64,000 nt of DNA, taken from NCBI RefSeq assembly GCF_001425005.1, contig NZ_LMDB01000001.1, positions 560,393 to 624,392 on the forward strand. The letters run 5' to 3'. Positions 16,593 to 25,411 of this stretch are shown here, in pieces. How positions within the stretch are numbered: position 1 is the first letter of the stretch; the number at the start of each line of letters is the position of its first letter. This DNA comes from Duganella sp. Root336D2. GTDB lineage: Bacteria > Pseudomonadota > Gammaproteobacteria > Burkholderiales > Burkholderiaceae_D. The position numbers and the translations under genes are program-made. Below the pieces are notes generated by a model. The model had not been told where the DNA came from, did no database searches, and saw nothing but the letters and a program-made list of their open reading frames with translations.

Positions 16593-18686
16593 TTAGCCGA
16601 CTGTGCCGATGATCGACACTTCGCGATTCTCGGGCACTTCGTTATACGACAGCACATGCAGCCCCGGCGCGAACAAACGGGCGTAACGCGCCAGCAGGGG
16701 GCGGATCTGCGGCAGTACCAGCAGCAGCGGCGGTGTGGCCTGCTGCTTCATCTGCTCGCGCGCCACCGGCATATTCACCTGCAGCTGCGCCAGCAAATGC
16801 GGGTCGATCGGGTAGTTATCCAGCACCACCTTGCCGGTCTGGCGAGCCTGGTTCAGGGAACCAAGCAGCATGTTTTCCAGTTCGCCGCCCAGGTTAAACG
16901 CCAGCATCTCGGTCTTCTGCCCGAACAAGCCGGACACAATCTGGCGCCGCAAGGCGCAACGCACTTCAGCTGCCAGGAGGATCGGGTCTTTGGTAGTTTC
17001 CGAGGAATCGAGCAAGGTCGTGGCAATCGGCACGATATCCTTCAGCGATACCGACTCCAGCAGCAAGACGCGGAATACGCGCAGCAATTGGGTATGGGTC
17101 AGCGCTTTGTCGAGCGAGCCCGCCAGCTTGGGCGAGAGCGCGGTCAGGCGATCCATCAGCGCGGCCACGTCTTCATGGCGGAACAACTCGGGCAGGTATT
17201 CGCGAATCAGTTTCGACACATGGGTGGCGATGGCGCTCGGCGCTTCCACCACCTGGTAACCCAGGCCCAGCGCATGCGCCTTGTCCTTGGTTTCGATCCA
17301 GGTCACCGGCATGCCGTAAGCTGGCTCCACGCCAGGGATCCCGTCGATCTGGCCGTACACATTGGGCGAGGGAATGGCCATCAGGCGGTCGGCAAACACT
17401 TCGGACAGCGCGATCGTGGAGCCGCCCAGTACCACCGCGTACTGGGTTGGCTTCAGCGCCAGGTCATCGCGCACATTAACCTGGGGCAGCACCATGCCCA
17501 TCGCTTCGGACAGGCTTTGGCGCACTCCGCGCAGGCGCTTGGTCAGTACTTCGCCATGCGCCTTGTCGATCATGCCCACCAGCTTGTACCCCAGCGAAAC
17601 CTGCAGCGGCTGCACCACGGGCAGCGATTGCCATTCCAGTTCCGGCACCTTTTCTTCACGCAGCGCCGCTTCGATGGCGGCGATATTGTCGACCACCGGC
17701 GCGCCCTGCCGCAGGTACAGGCGCCAACCGACATAGGCCAGCACCGCCGCGAAGGTAAGGAAACTCAGCTTCGGCATGCCCGGCACCAGGCCGAGGATCA
17801 CCATCACCGCCGCTGCGCTGAACAGCACGTTGGGCGATGCCAGCAGCTGCTGGCCCACCTGGACTTCGAAATCGGCACCTTCGGTCTCCGACACGCGGGT
17901 GACGATGATCGCCGCGGCGGCTGACAGCAGCAGCGCCGGGATCTGGGCCACCAGGCCGTCACCGATGGTCAGCAGCGCGTACTGCTTGAACGCGTCGCCG
18001 AAGCTCATGTCCTGCATCACGGTACCGATGGCGACGCCGCCGACGATATTGATGATCAGGATCAGGATCGACGCGATCGCGTCGCCGCGCACGAACTTGG
18101 CGGCACCGTCCATGGCGCCGTAGAAGTCCGCCTCGGTCGACACTTCCCTGCGGCGCTGGATTGCCTTTTCCTGGTTGATCAAGCCGGCATTCAGGTCGGC
18201 GTCGATCGCCATCTGCTTGCCCGGCAAGGCGTCCAGGGTGAAGCGGGCCGATACTTCCGAGATGCGCTCGGCGCCCTTGGTCACCACGGCGAAGTTGATG
18301 ATCATCAGGATCACGAACACCACCATGCCGACCACGTAGTTGCCGCCGATGACCACCTGGCCGAACGCCTCGATCACCTTACCGGCAGCGTCCGTGCCTT
18401 CGTGGCCGTGCAGCAGCACCACGCGGGTCGAGGCCACGTTCAGCGTCAGGCGCAGCAGCGTGGTGGCCAGGATCACCGTCGGGAACACCGAGAAATCCAG
18501 CGGCCGCCTGGCGTTCACGCTGACCAGGATCACGATCAGCGCCAGCACGATATTGAAGGTGAACAGGACATCCAGCAGGATAGGCGGCAATGGCAGGATG
18601 ATCATCGCCAGGATCGCCAGCAGGAAGACCGGCGTGGCGAATTTGTGGCGTCCCGCTTCTGCGAACAAGCCCTTCAGGAAATTCAT
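16593..18686 (-). CDS. flhA: Flagellar export gate protein FlhA (lateral-type)
   Basis: FlhA is the large export-gate ring protein of the flagellar type III secretion apparatus. The 697-residue product has about eight membrane helices in residues 18-310, with the conserved cytoplasmic loop TKGAERISEVSARFTLDALPGKQMAIDADLNAGLI containing the FHIPEP-family signature, and a C-terminal substrate-docking domain. It is the last gene of the leftward operon fliM-N-P-Q-R-flhB-flhA and its start overlaps the flhB stop by four bases. In Flag-2 nomenclature it would be lfhA. No flhF or flhG follows. Confidence 0.95.
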   Translation of the reverse strand: MNFLKGLFAEAGRHKFATPVFLLAILAMIILPLPPILLDVLFTFNIVLALIVILVSVNARRPLDFSVFPTVILATTLLRLTLNVASTRVVLLHGHEGTDAAGKVIEAFGQVVIGGNYVVGMVVFVILMIINFAVVTKGAERISEVSARFTLDALPGKQMAIDADLNAGLINQEKAIQRRREVSTEADFYGAMDGAAKFVRGDAIASILILIINIVGGVAIGTVMQDMSFGDAFKQYALLTIGDGLVAQIPALLLSAAAAIIVTRVSETEGADFEVQVGQQLLASPNVLFSAAAVMVILGLVPGMPKLSFLTFAAVLAYVGWRLYLRQGAPVVDNIAAIEAALREEKVPELEWQSLPVVQPLQVSLGYKLVGMIDKAHGEVLTKRLRGVRQSLSEAMGMVLPQVNVRDDLALKPTQYAVVLGGSTIALSEVFADRLMAIPSPNVYGQIDGIPGVEPAYGMPVTWIETKDKAHALGLGYQVVEAPSAIATHVSKLIREYLPELFRHEDVAALMDRLTALSPKLAGSLDKALTHTQLLRVFRVLLLESVSLKDIVPIATTLLDSSETTKDPILLAAEVRCALRRQIVSGLFGQKTEMLAFNLGGELENMLLGSLNQARQTGKVVLDNYPIDPHLLAQLQVNMPVAREQMKQQATPPLLLVLPQIRPLLARYARLFAPGLHVLSYNEVPENREVSIIGTVG

Positions 18687-19828
18687 GTCGTTGCTGCCTC
18701 ACTCATGGAAGTTGGAACCGGTACCTGCCCCGCTTCCAGCGGATTTGGCTGCGATGGACGGCGCCCCTCACGGAACGCCTTCAACTGCAGCACATAATGC
18801 AGGACCATGGAAACAGCCTGGTACAACTGCACGGGAATCTGCTGGTTGACCTGGCTGGTATTGTAAATTGCGCGCGCCAAGGGCGGCAGCGAAAGCACGT
18901 CGACCCCGTGCTCCTGCGCCAGGCGCTTGATGTATAGCGCCATTTCATCGACGCCTTTGGCCAGCACGTACGGCGCCTCGGCGCGCTTGTCGTCGTATTT
19001 CAGCGCCACCGCGTAATGCTCCGGGTTGACGATCACCACGTCGGCGCCCGGCACGATCTTGCGCGCTGAGCGTTCGGCCATGGCGCGCTGCAACTGGCGG
19101 ATGCGCTGGCGCACTTCAGGGCGGCCCTCCTGCGTCTTGTATTCTTCCTTCAGCTCCTGCTTGGACATCTTCTGCTGCTCGCTGAAGAAGTAGGCCTGGG
19201 CCGGTACGTCGATGATGGCAAAGATGATGAACACGGCCACCATGGCCATGATCCCGTTCAGCATCTGGTTGGCGCCGGAAGTCAGGGCCTCGCTCAGCCC
19301 CAGCCCCTGCAGGCGCGTATATTCATTGATGGTGCTGGTGCCGATGTGCACCAGCACCCAGCCCAGCACAGCTGCCTTGCCGATCGAGACCAGCAGCTCA
19401 AAACCGTGCTTCTTCGAGAACAGGCGCCCCAGGTTGGTCACCGGGTTGAAGCGCTCGAACTTGGGCTCGAGGTTTTTGCTGCTCATCACCCAGCCGCCCG
19501 GCACCATGGCGCCCAGCACGATAGACAGCGGCACCACGAACAGCGGCACCAGCATCTTCACCAGCAGCAGCGCGGAACTGAGCCAGACGGTGCTCATGAC
19601 GTTGTCCAAAGCGCCCTCGCCTTCCAGTGGCGCAAACGCCTGGTGGAAGATCTCGCGAAAGTCCAGCAAATAGGTCGGCAGCATGTACACGAACAGCTTG
19701 AGCGACACCAGGATGCCGATCGCGGTCGCCAGGTCGCGCGAACGCACCACCTGGCCTTCCTGGCGGGATTTCTTCAGCTTCTGCGCTGAAGCCTTCTCTG
19801 ACTTGTCGCCGCCGCTGTCGTCAGCCAT
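18683..19828 (-). CDS. flhB: Flagellar export specificity switch FlhB, with NPEH in place of NPTH
   Basis: FlhB is a four-helix membrane protein whose cytoplasmic domain cleaves itself at Asn-Pro to switch export from hook to filament substrates. The 381-residue product begins with the typical SEKASAQKLKKSRQEGQV and has four membrane segments. The cleavage site reads VNPEHYAVAL (268-271), so Thr is Glu here. The essential Asn and Pro remain, so cleavage is still possible, perhaps with altered kinetics. It overlaps fliR by 8 bases and flhA by 4. Confidence 0.94.
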   Translation of the reverse strand: MADDSGGDKSEKASAQKLKKSRQEGQVVRSRDLATAIGILVSLKLFVYMLPTYLLDFREIFHQAFAPLEGEGALDNVMSTVWLSSALLLVKMLVPLFVVPLSIVLGAMVPGGWVMSSKNLEPKFERFNPVTNLGRLFSKKHGFELLVSIGKAAVLGWVLVHIGTSTINEYTRLQGLGLSEALTSGANQMLNGIMAMVAVFIIFAIIDVPAQAYFFSEQQKMSKQELKEEYKTQEGRPEVRQRIRQLQRAMAERSARKIVPGADVVIVNPEHYAVALKYDDKRAEAPYVLAKGVDEMALYIKRLAQEHGVDVLSLPPLARAIYNTSQVNQQIPVQLYQAVSMVLHYVLQLKAFREGRRPSQPNPLEAGQVPVPTSMSEAATT

Positions 19829-20603
19829 GTGGCACCATCTGTTGCTGGATCATGTCGAGCACGCGCGCCGACATGCGAATGTAATGCTGCGGGATGAAAC
19901 GCACCACCTGGCCCAGCATCAGCAGGCCGAAAATGGTAATCACCGAAAAGCCCAGCGCAAACAGGTTCAGCGTCGGCGCCACGCGATTCAGGAAACCGAA
20001 GCCAAGCTGCACCACCAGCGCCGAAAACACCACCGGTATCGCTAACAGCATGGCGGCCGAAAAGATCCAGGCCACGTTCCAGGCCACCGTCTGCAGCAGC
20101 AGCGCCGAATAGCCGCCGCCCAGCGGCCAGGCCTTGAAGCTTTGCCCGATCACGCCCGCCAGCACCAGGTGGCCGTCGATCGAAAAGAAGATCACGATGG
20201 CCAACATGGACAGCAGCGCCGACACCACGTCGGACGAAGTGCCGTTCAGCGGGTCGTTCATCACCGCCATCGAAAAGCCGACCTGGCTCGAGACCAGGTA
20301 ACCAAGAACGCCAATTACCGACATCGAAAAGTGGAACGCCAGCCCGATCGCGCCGCCGATCACCGCCTGCTCCAGCGTGACCGCAATGCCCTGCACCGAA
20401 ATCGGGTCGATGCCCTGCACCACCTGGCCCTGGGTCAGCGGCAGCAGGATGACCGCCAGCACCAGCGACACCAGCAGCCGCACCGTGACCGGCACCATCA
20501 TCTCGCCCAGCACCGGCGCCGCGCTCAGCATGGCCATGCAGCGCACGAAGGGCCACCAGATTGCCGTCAGCCACAGCAGCAGGTTTGCCAGGACCTGTTC
20601 CAT
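19821..20603 (-). CDS. fliR: Flagellar export gate protein FliR
   Basis: A 260-residue inner-membrane core component of the FliPQR export gate. The sequence is almost wholly hydrophobic with six or more helices. It has the family motifs WPFVRCMAMLSAAPVLGE near the N-terminus, then GLAFHFSMSVIGVLGYLVSSQVGFSMAVMNDP, and ends with a short polar tail. It lies between fliQ (6-base gap) and flhB (8-base overlap) in the leftward operon. Confidence 0.94.
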   Translation of the reverse strand: MEQVLANLLLWLTAIWWPFVRCMAMLSAAPVLGEMMVPVTVRLLVSLVLAVILLPLTQGQVVQGIDPISVQGIAVTLEQAVIGGAIGLAFHFSMSVIGVLGYLVSSQVGFSMAVMNDPLNGTSSDVVSALLSMLAIVIFFSIDGHLVLAGVIGQSFKAWPLGGGYSALLLQTVAWNVAWIFSAAMLLAIPVVFSALVVQLGFGFLNRVAPTLNLFALGFSVITIFGLLMLGQVVRFIPQHYIRMSARVLDMIQQQMVPHG

Positions 20604-20609
20604 GGCTCG

Positions 20610-20882
20610 CTACCCGACCAGTGTTGCCGCGCGCTGGAAAATCGAGACGCAATAATCCATCAGGTAGCTGGACATCCAGCGCCCGGTCAGGACAATGGCC
20701 AGCAGCGTGACCAGCAGGCGCGGCAGGAAGCTCAGCGTCTGCTCGTTGATTTGCGTCGCGGCCTGCACCAGCGCCACCAGCAAGCCCGCCACCAGCCCTG
20801 GCACCACCAGCACCATGACCATGATCATTACGATATGCAGGGCCTCGACGATCAGGTCGACGGCCACGTCGGGCGTCAGCAT
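20610..20882 (-). CDS. fliQ: Flagellar export gate protein FliQ
   Basis: A 90-residue, two-helix membrane protein of the FliPQR gate. It shows the conserved pattern VDLIVEALHIVMIMVMVLVVPGLVAGLLVALVQAATQINEQTLSFLPRLL, where ALVQAATQINEQTLSF is the FliQ/SctS signature, then a second helix ending GRWM. Gaps of 8 bases to fliP and 6 bases to fliR fit tight translational coupling. Confidence 0.95.
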   Translation of the reverse strand: MLTPDVAVDLIVEALHIVMIMVMVLVVPGLVAGLLVALVQAATQINEQTLSFLPRLLVTLLAIVLTGRWMSSYLMDYCVSIFQRAATLVG

Positions 20883-20890
20883 CGCATCAC

Positions 20891-21637
20891 CTAAAAGGCC
20901 TGTATGCTCGTCACGAGCGTATTGACAGTCAATGTCCAGCCGTCCACCAGCACGAACAGCAGCAATTTGAACGGCAGCGAAATCACCAGCGGCGACAGCA
21001 TCATCATACCCATTGCCATCAGCACCGACGATACCACCAGGTCGATGATCAGGAAGGGAATGAACAGCAGGCAGCCGATCTGGAATGCGGTCTTCAATTC
21101 GGAAAGCACGAAGGCCGCCAGCTTGACGGTGAAAGCATGGCCGGCCGGATCGGTAATTGCGTCCTCACCTGCCAGGTGGGCGATCTGCTTGAGCGATGCC
21201 TTGCTGGTCTGGGCCAGCATGAAGCGCGAAATCGGCTTCTCGGCAATCTTCAGCGCATCCTGCAGGCCGATCTTGTCCTGGTCGTAAGGCAGGAACGCGT
21301 CGCGCCACACGGCGTCGCCGATCGGCTTCATGACCAGCAGGGTCAGGATCAGGGCTACGCCGGTGATGATACGGTTGGGCAAGCCTTGCTGCAGGCCCAG
21401 GGCCTGGCGCAGCAGCGACAGCACGATGACGAAACGGGTAAAGCTGGTCATCATCATCACCATGATGGGCAGCAAGCCCAGCAGGGTCATGATAACCAGG
21501 ATCTGCATCTTGACCGACAGCTCGGTCTTCGCGCCGGGGACTACGCCCCCCAGCAAGTCCTGCGCCCACGCGGGCGCGCAGGCACATAACAGCACTGCCC
21601 CGGCCGCGAGGCCAGGCACCAGGCGGCGCACGGTCAT
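20891..21637 (-). CDS. fliP: Flagellar export gate protein FliP
   Basis: A 248-residue gate protein with a cleavable signal peptide (MTVRRLVPGLAAGAVLLCACAPAWA). The signature TSFTRFVIVLSLLRQALGLQQGLPNRIITGVAL follows the first helix, and FLIIDLVVSSVLMAMGMMMLSP is near the C-terminus. It follows fliN with a four-base overlap. The usual fliO gene between fliN and fliP is missing, as in lateral flagellar loci. Confidence 0.95.
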   Translation of the reverse strand: MTVRRLVPGLAAGAVLLCACAPAWAQDLLGGVVPGAKTELSVKMQILVIMTLLGLLPIMVMMMTSFTRFVIVLSLLRQALGLQQGLPNRIITGVALILTLLVMKPIGDAVWRDAFLPYDQDKIGLQDALKIAEKPISRFMLAQTSKASLKQIAHLAGEDAITDPAGHAFTVKLAAFVLSELKTAFQIGCLLFIPFLIIDLVVSSVLMAMGMMMLSPLVISLPFKLLLFVLVDGWTLTVNTLVTSIQAF

Positions 21638-22014
21638 GGCGCCATCATGTCGAGGTTCAACCCGTCCAGATCGATAACCTTCAAGCCGTAATTTTCACCG
21701 GCCACCACCACCTCGGCGCGGCCGATTGCGGTGCCGTTGACCTTGATGGTCAGCGGTTCGCCGGCCAGCATGTCAAGTTCCACCACGCTGTCCGGGCCGA
21801 TCTGCATCAGGTCTTGCAGCGACAGGCGCGCCGAGCCTACTTCCAGCGTCAGCGTGACGGGAATCTTGCGCATCATGGCCGGCAGGTCGCGCCGGCCGGC
21901 ACGCGGTGCCGGCACGTCGCCCAGATCCTGCGCCACCTGGTCGATGATCATTTCTTCCGACATATCGTCCAGCATGGAGTCGTTGGAACCGTTCGGGTTA
22001 TTCATCATGGTCAT
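21634..22014 (-). CDS. fliN: Flagellar motor switch protein FliN
   Basis: A C-ring component of 126 residues. The C-terminal 75 residues form a SpoA domain (IPVTLTLEVGSARLSLQDLMQIGPDSVVELDMLAGEPLTIKVNGTAIGRAEVVVAGENYGLKV). The N-terminal 45 are acidic and variable, as usual for FliN. It overlaps both neighbours by four bases (fliM upstream, fliP downstream). Confidence 0.93.
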   Translation of the reverse strand: MTMMNNPNGSNDSMLDDMSEEMIIDQVAQDLGDVPAPRAGRRDLPAMMRKIPVTLTLEVGSARLSLQDLMQIGPDSVVELDMLAGEPLTIKVNGTAIGRAEVVVAGENYGLKVIDLDGLNLDMMAP

Positions 22015-22874
22015 TCGATATCTTCAAAAGAGGTTAAGCAGAGTTTGCCCTTGTGCTCAGTTACCGCGGCTGTAAACAGGCGGGATTCTTCAAGCATAAC
22101 GTCTGCCCTGTGCAGGCTGACCGGGATGACATCGCCCACACGCAAGTCGAACATGGCGCCCAGCGTGGTTTCCTTGGAAACCAGCCGGCCGCTCAGGCCA
22201 ACCTGGAGCCGCGCCGCCAGCGGCCCTGGATTCTTGCTGCCCTTCTTGCCGGCATCGCGCTCGGGCATCAGGCCGCCCAGCACATTGCCCATGACCTGCT
22301 TGTCGAGTGCAAACCAGGCCTTGCCCTGCAGCTCGCCATCGCTCAGCGAAACGGTGACCACCCAGCTTCCCTTGCCGGGCTGGGTGGCGCTGTTGGCTTT
22401 GATGCTTTCTTCTTCGCCAAGTTCGCGGCCGCCAGCGGGCAGGTTACTTTCAATCCGCGCGGCCAGGATGCTGACCAGTTGTTGCCCGAGAACCACAGCC
22501 AGGCGCTCTTCGGTAGCGGTAACTCGAACTGCCTGTTCGTCAACATTGGCATCGGCGCGGGTGGCGCGCCCATAACGGTAATTCAATACCCCGAGCAGGA
22601 TTTTACGCTCCAGCGCGAAAGCGAGTTGTCCGGAAGGCGCGGCAAAACCGAGCCAGCGCTGGCGCGCTTCGCTGCCTTCAAGGCGGCTGAAGGCAACATC
22701 GTCCACCTGGAATGTGCCCCAATAGCGGCGATGTACGTTCAGGCGCATGGCCTGGGCCAGGTCTTCGCGCAGCTGCGCGGCAAACTCAGGCAGCCGGTGC
22801 ACCGGCCGCCCCAGCAAGCAAGGGTCAAGTACTTCGTATCGCACTGTGCTTTGAGAGGTAGTCATATTGGCCAT
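22011..22874 (-). CDS. fliM: Divergent flagellar motor switch protein FliM
   Basis: A 287-residue C-ring protein, shorter than the usual 320-340. Its middle domain is FliM-like and residues about 215-285 form a SpoA domain (LAARLQVGLSGRLVSKETTLGAMFDLRVGDVIPV). Two expected features are missing: the N-terminal CheY-binding peptide (LSQDEIDALL type), and the GGxG loop that binds FliG, which reads YRYG at 99-102. Starts are possible at 22874 and 22865; neither has a strong ribosome site. It is first in the leftward export-gate operon. Position next to fliN argues against a virulence SctQ. Confidence 0.85.
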   Translation of the reverse strand: MANMTTSQSTVRYEVLDPCLLGRPVHRLPEFAAQLREDLAQAMRLNVHRRYWGTFQVDDVAFSRLEGSEARQRWLGFAAPSGQLAFALERKILLGVLNYRYGRATRADANVDEQAVRVTATEERLAVVLGQQLVSILAARIESNLPAGGRELGEEESIKANSATQPGKGSWVVTVSLSDGELQGKAWFALDKQVMGNVLGGLMPERDAGKKGSKNPGPLAARLQVGLSGRLVSKETTLGAMFDLRVGDVIPVSLHRADVMLEESRLFTAAVTEHKGKLCLTSFEDIE

Positions 22875-23100
22875 CCGTCTGCTGCAATCCTATCGCAAAG
22901 TTATACGCTCAGGATGATCTTGGAAGCGTAGAATAACTCAAATCCCTCAGTATTGCCATGAATCAAGTACCCCGTTGGTCAAAAAGTCTTTACATAAAAG
23001 TTTCCAAACGGTAAGCTTAATTATTGTAAGGTAACATCAGTTGGTTGCAAAAACGATCCTTAGTGCATGATTTATAAGATGTTTTGCAATTTGTAAGCGG

Positions 23101-23129
23101 TTGTTACGATCCCGAAATCGGGTTACTAT
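23101..23129 (+). promoter_or_regulatory. Candidate promoter for the fliE operon with palindromic spacer
   Basis: TTGTTA (23101-23106) and TACTAT (23124-23129) are separated by exactly 17 bases. The spacer contains the inverted repeat CCCGA-AA-TCGGG at 23111-23122, a possible operator. The predicted start is near 23136, giving a leader of about 120 bases. Confidence 0.6.
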
Positions 23130-23218
23130 GCATGTTCCCGTACGGCACCATTTAACATTTAGTCCAGCTTGTTGGTTAGTAACTGGAAGTTAATCTTGTT
23201 GTTGTATTGGTAACGACA

Positions 23219-23237
23219 GTGCGCCGCCTCGGCGCAC
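23219..23237 (+). promoter_or_regulatory. Hairpin in the fliE 5' leader
   Basis: GTGCGCCG and CGGCGCAC pair perfectly (8 bases, 3-base loop) and end 17 bases before the fliE ATG, just upstream of the TGAGGTG ribosome site. No U-tract follows, so it is not a terminator. It may stabilise the mRNA end or affect ribosome access. Confidence 0.5.
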
Positions 23238-23254
23238 CCAACCTGAGGTGATTT

Positions 23255-23605
23255 ATGGCAAATGAATTCGCTGGCCTGATCAAGGCCGACCTGGCATCCC
23301 TGAATAACGCGGCCGCCGAGCTCGCGCAGCACGCCAACCTCATTGCGCCTGCCGCCCAGTTCAATGCGGCGCAGCCTGGCGCCACCTTTTCCTTTGCCCA
23401 AACGATGCAGGACGCCGTTGCCGGCGTCAATGCGCAAGACCTCGATGCCGGTCAAAAAATGGCCGATGTCGATGCCGGCCGCAGCGACGACCTGGTGGGC
23501 GCCATGCTGGCCAGCCAGGAGGCCAGCCTGTCGTTCCAGATGCTGATGCAGGTGCGCAACAAGGTAATGGGTGCGGTCGATGAATTGATCAAGCTTCCGC
23601 TGTAA
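23255..23605 (+). CDS. fliE: Flagellar basal-body protein FliE
   Basis: FliE joins the MS ring to the rod. The product is 116 residues, with the family C-terminal pattern VGAMLASQEASLSFQMLMQVRNKVMGAVDELIKLPL. The N-terminus is helical and Ala-rich. TGAGGTG gives a good ribosome site. It starts the rightward operon fliE-F-G-H-I-J, with 36 bases before fliF. Confidence 0.92.
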   Translation: MANEFAGLIKADLASLNNAAAELAQHANLIAPAAQFNAAQPGATFSFAQTMQDAVAGVNAQDLDAGQKMADVDAGRSDDLVGAMLASQEASLSFQMLMQVRNKVMGAVDELIKLPL

Positions 23606-23641
23606 GCTGTTGTTTCCGCCTTCCCTCTCGAAAGACCTGAC

Positions 23642-25411
23642 GTGATTGCTAACCTCAAGTCCGCCCTCGGACGCTGGCGCGGCGCTGCGGCACCAACCAT
23701 GCCGCCTGCTGTCCTGAAGAACCTGTATCCCATGCTGCTGCTGGCCGTCGGCGTCACCGCGCTGGTGCTGATGGTCCTGTGGAAGGACCAGAGCGGCTAC
23801 AAGCCCATCTTCGGCCAGCGCGAAAAAGTCGCAACGGCCGACATGATGAGCGTGCTCGACACGGAAAAAATTTCCTACCGCATTCATCCGGAAACCGGCC
23901 AGGTGCTGGTACCGGAGGGCAAGCTGGGCCAGGTGCGCATGCTGCTTGCGGCCAAGGGCGTGACCGCGCAATTGCCGGCCGGCCTGGAATTGATGGACAA
24001 GAGCGACCCGCTGGGCGTCTCGCAATTCGTGCAGGACGTACGCTTCCGCCGCGGCCTGGAAGGCGAGCTGGCGCAATCGATCATGACGCTCGATGCGATT
24101 GCGCATGCGCGCGTGCACCTGTCGATCGCCAAGTCGACCTCCTTCGTCGCGAGCGATGGCGAAAAGTCGTCGGCTTCTGTAGTTATCGCTACCAAAGCAG
24201 GACGCACGCTGGCGCCTGAACACATCGCCGCCATCGTCAACATGGTGGCCGGCAGCGTTGCCTCGCTCAACCCGGCGCGCGTGAGCCTGGTGGACCAGTC
24301 CGGCAACCTGCTGTCTTCGCACGTCGACCTGAGCGAAGCGTTCGACGCATCGACTTCCAGCAACGAGAACGCCAAGCGGCAGCAGGACGAAATCCGCAGC
24401 AACATCAAAGGCCTGCTGGGCCCGATCGTCGGCGACAGCAATTTCCGGGTCAGCGTGACGGCCGATGTCGACAACGACAAGGTCGAAGAAACCGTTGAAA
24501 AATATGGCGCCGATCCCAAGGTAACCAGCGAGGCCATGCGCGAGGAGCAGGACCGCAACCGCATCGCGATGGGCGTGCCGGGCACCCTGTCCAACCGTCC
24601 GCCGCAACAGCAGGCGGCCGATGCCGCGGCGGCCCAAGGCGGCGCTGCGGCGCCGGGCCAGGCCCCGGAAGGCACGGCGCGCAAGAACGCCACCACGCGC
24701 CAGTACGCTTACGACCGCAGCATCACCCAGACCAGGCGCGCCCGCGGCCGCCTGGTGCGGCAGAACGTGGCGGTGGTGCTGGCGCAAGCTGCAGCCCCGT
24801 TCCCCAAGACTGGCTGGAGCGCGCCCGAAATCGCCAACATCGACAAGGTGCTGCGCAGCGGCCTGGGCATCAACGAAGAGCGCGGCGACAAGCTGGTGGT
24901 CAGCGCCATGAATTTCCCGGCCAGGACGGCCGAGCTGCCGTGGTGGCAGGAACGCGATACGGTGGTCGACTCCGCCAACTGGCTCGGTTATGCGGTGGCA
25001 CTGCTGCTGGCTTACCTGCTGCTGGCGCGTCCGCTGCTGCGCCTGCTGACCGCGCGCTTTGCGCCCGCCGCGCCGGCCCAGGCAGGCAAGCCGGCGCTGG
25101 CAGGCGCTGCCGCACGCCAGGCCGAAGCAACGCCGGTGCCGGGCACTGGCGGCGCCGTGCCGGGCGCCGCTGCGCCGGCAGCTGCACTAGGCTCTCCGGA
25201 AGCGCCGCCAGCTGCCGCCGCCAAGCCGGGCGCGCTGGAAGGCAGCCAGATGCCGGTGGTGCCGCTGCTGGAAAACTACGATTTGCCGCCGGCCGGTTCG
25301 CCGGTGGACGTGATGGTGGACCACCTCAAGGTACTGGCGGAGAAAGAGCCGGAGCGCGTAGCCGAAGTCGTCAAACAATGGATGCAGAAAAATGGCCGAC
25401 ATCAACAATAA
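23642..25411 (+). CDS. fliF: Flagellar MS-ring protein FliF
   Basis: FliF forms the inner-membrane MS ring. The 589-residue product begins at a GTG and has an N-terminal membrane segment (about 27-44). Two YscJ-like ring-building motifs follow (GYKPIFGQREKVATADMMSVLDTEKISYRI; QFVQDVRFRRGLEGELAQSIMTLDAIAHARVHL). A large periplasmic region precedes a second membrane segment near 445-460, and the cytoplasmic C-terminal FliG-binding tail ends KVLAEKEPERVAEVVKQWM. The linker at about 475-540 is very Ala/Pro-rich. It overlaps fliG by 20 bases. Confidence 0.95.
   Translation: MIANLKSALGRWRGAAAPTMPPAVLKNLYPMLLLAVGVTALVLMVLWKDQSGYKPIFGQREKVATADMMSVLDTEKISYRIHPETGQVLVPEGKLGQVRMLLAAKGVTAQLPAGLELMDKSDPLGVSQFVQDVRFRRGLEGELAQSIMTLDAIAHARVHLSIAKSTSFVASDGEKSSASVVIATKAGRTLAPEHIAAIVNMVAGSVASLNPARVSLVDQSGNLLSSHVDLSEAFDASTSSNENAKRQQDEIRSNIKGLLGPIVGDSNFRVSVTADVDNDKVEETVEKYGADPKVTSEAMREEQDRNRIAMGVPGTLSNRPPQQQAADAAAAQGGAAAPGQAPEGTARKNATTRQYAYDRSITQTRRARGRLVRQNVAVVLAQAAAPFPKTGWSAPEIANIDKVLRSGLGINEERGDKLVVSAMNFPARTAELPWWQERDTVVDSANWLGYAVALLLAYLLLARPLLRLLTARFAPAAPAQAGKPALAGAAARQAEATPVPGTGGAVPGAAAPAAALGSPEAPPAAAAKPGALEGSQMPVVPLLENYDLPPAGSPVDVMVDHLKVLAEKEPERVAEVVKQWMQKNGRHQQ

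Larger units (their letters stand above)
22875..23254. other. Divergent intergenic region between fliM and fliE
   Basis: This 380-base, AT-rich region has no credible gene. In many lateral flagellar loci the sigma-54 activator gene lafK stands here; it is absent. No convincing sigma-54 (GG-N10-GC) pair was found. The region carries a good sigma-70-type promoter and a 5' UTR hairpin for fliE. A promoter for fliM must lie at 22880-23000, but I found only weak candidates. Confidence 0.7.

Noticed and set aside
22875..23254. A sigma-54 promoter for the flagellar operons
   Set aside because: No GG-N10-GC pair with the usual context was found; GGCACC near 23143 lacks the matching GC.
23159..24787. 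A 542-codon open frame opposite fliE/fliF
   Set aside because: It is an antisense shadow of GC-rich coding sequence. Its product has skewed His/Arg/Gly composition and no ribosome site, while the other strand encodes clear FliE and FliF.
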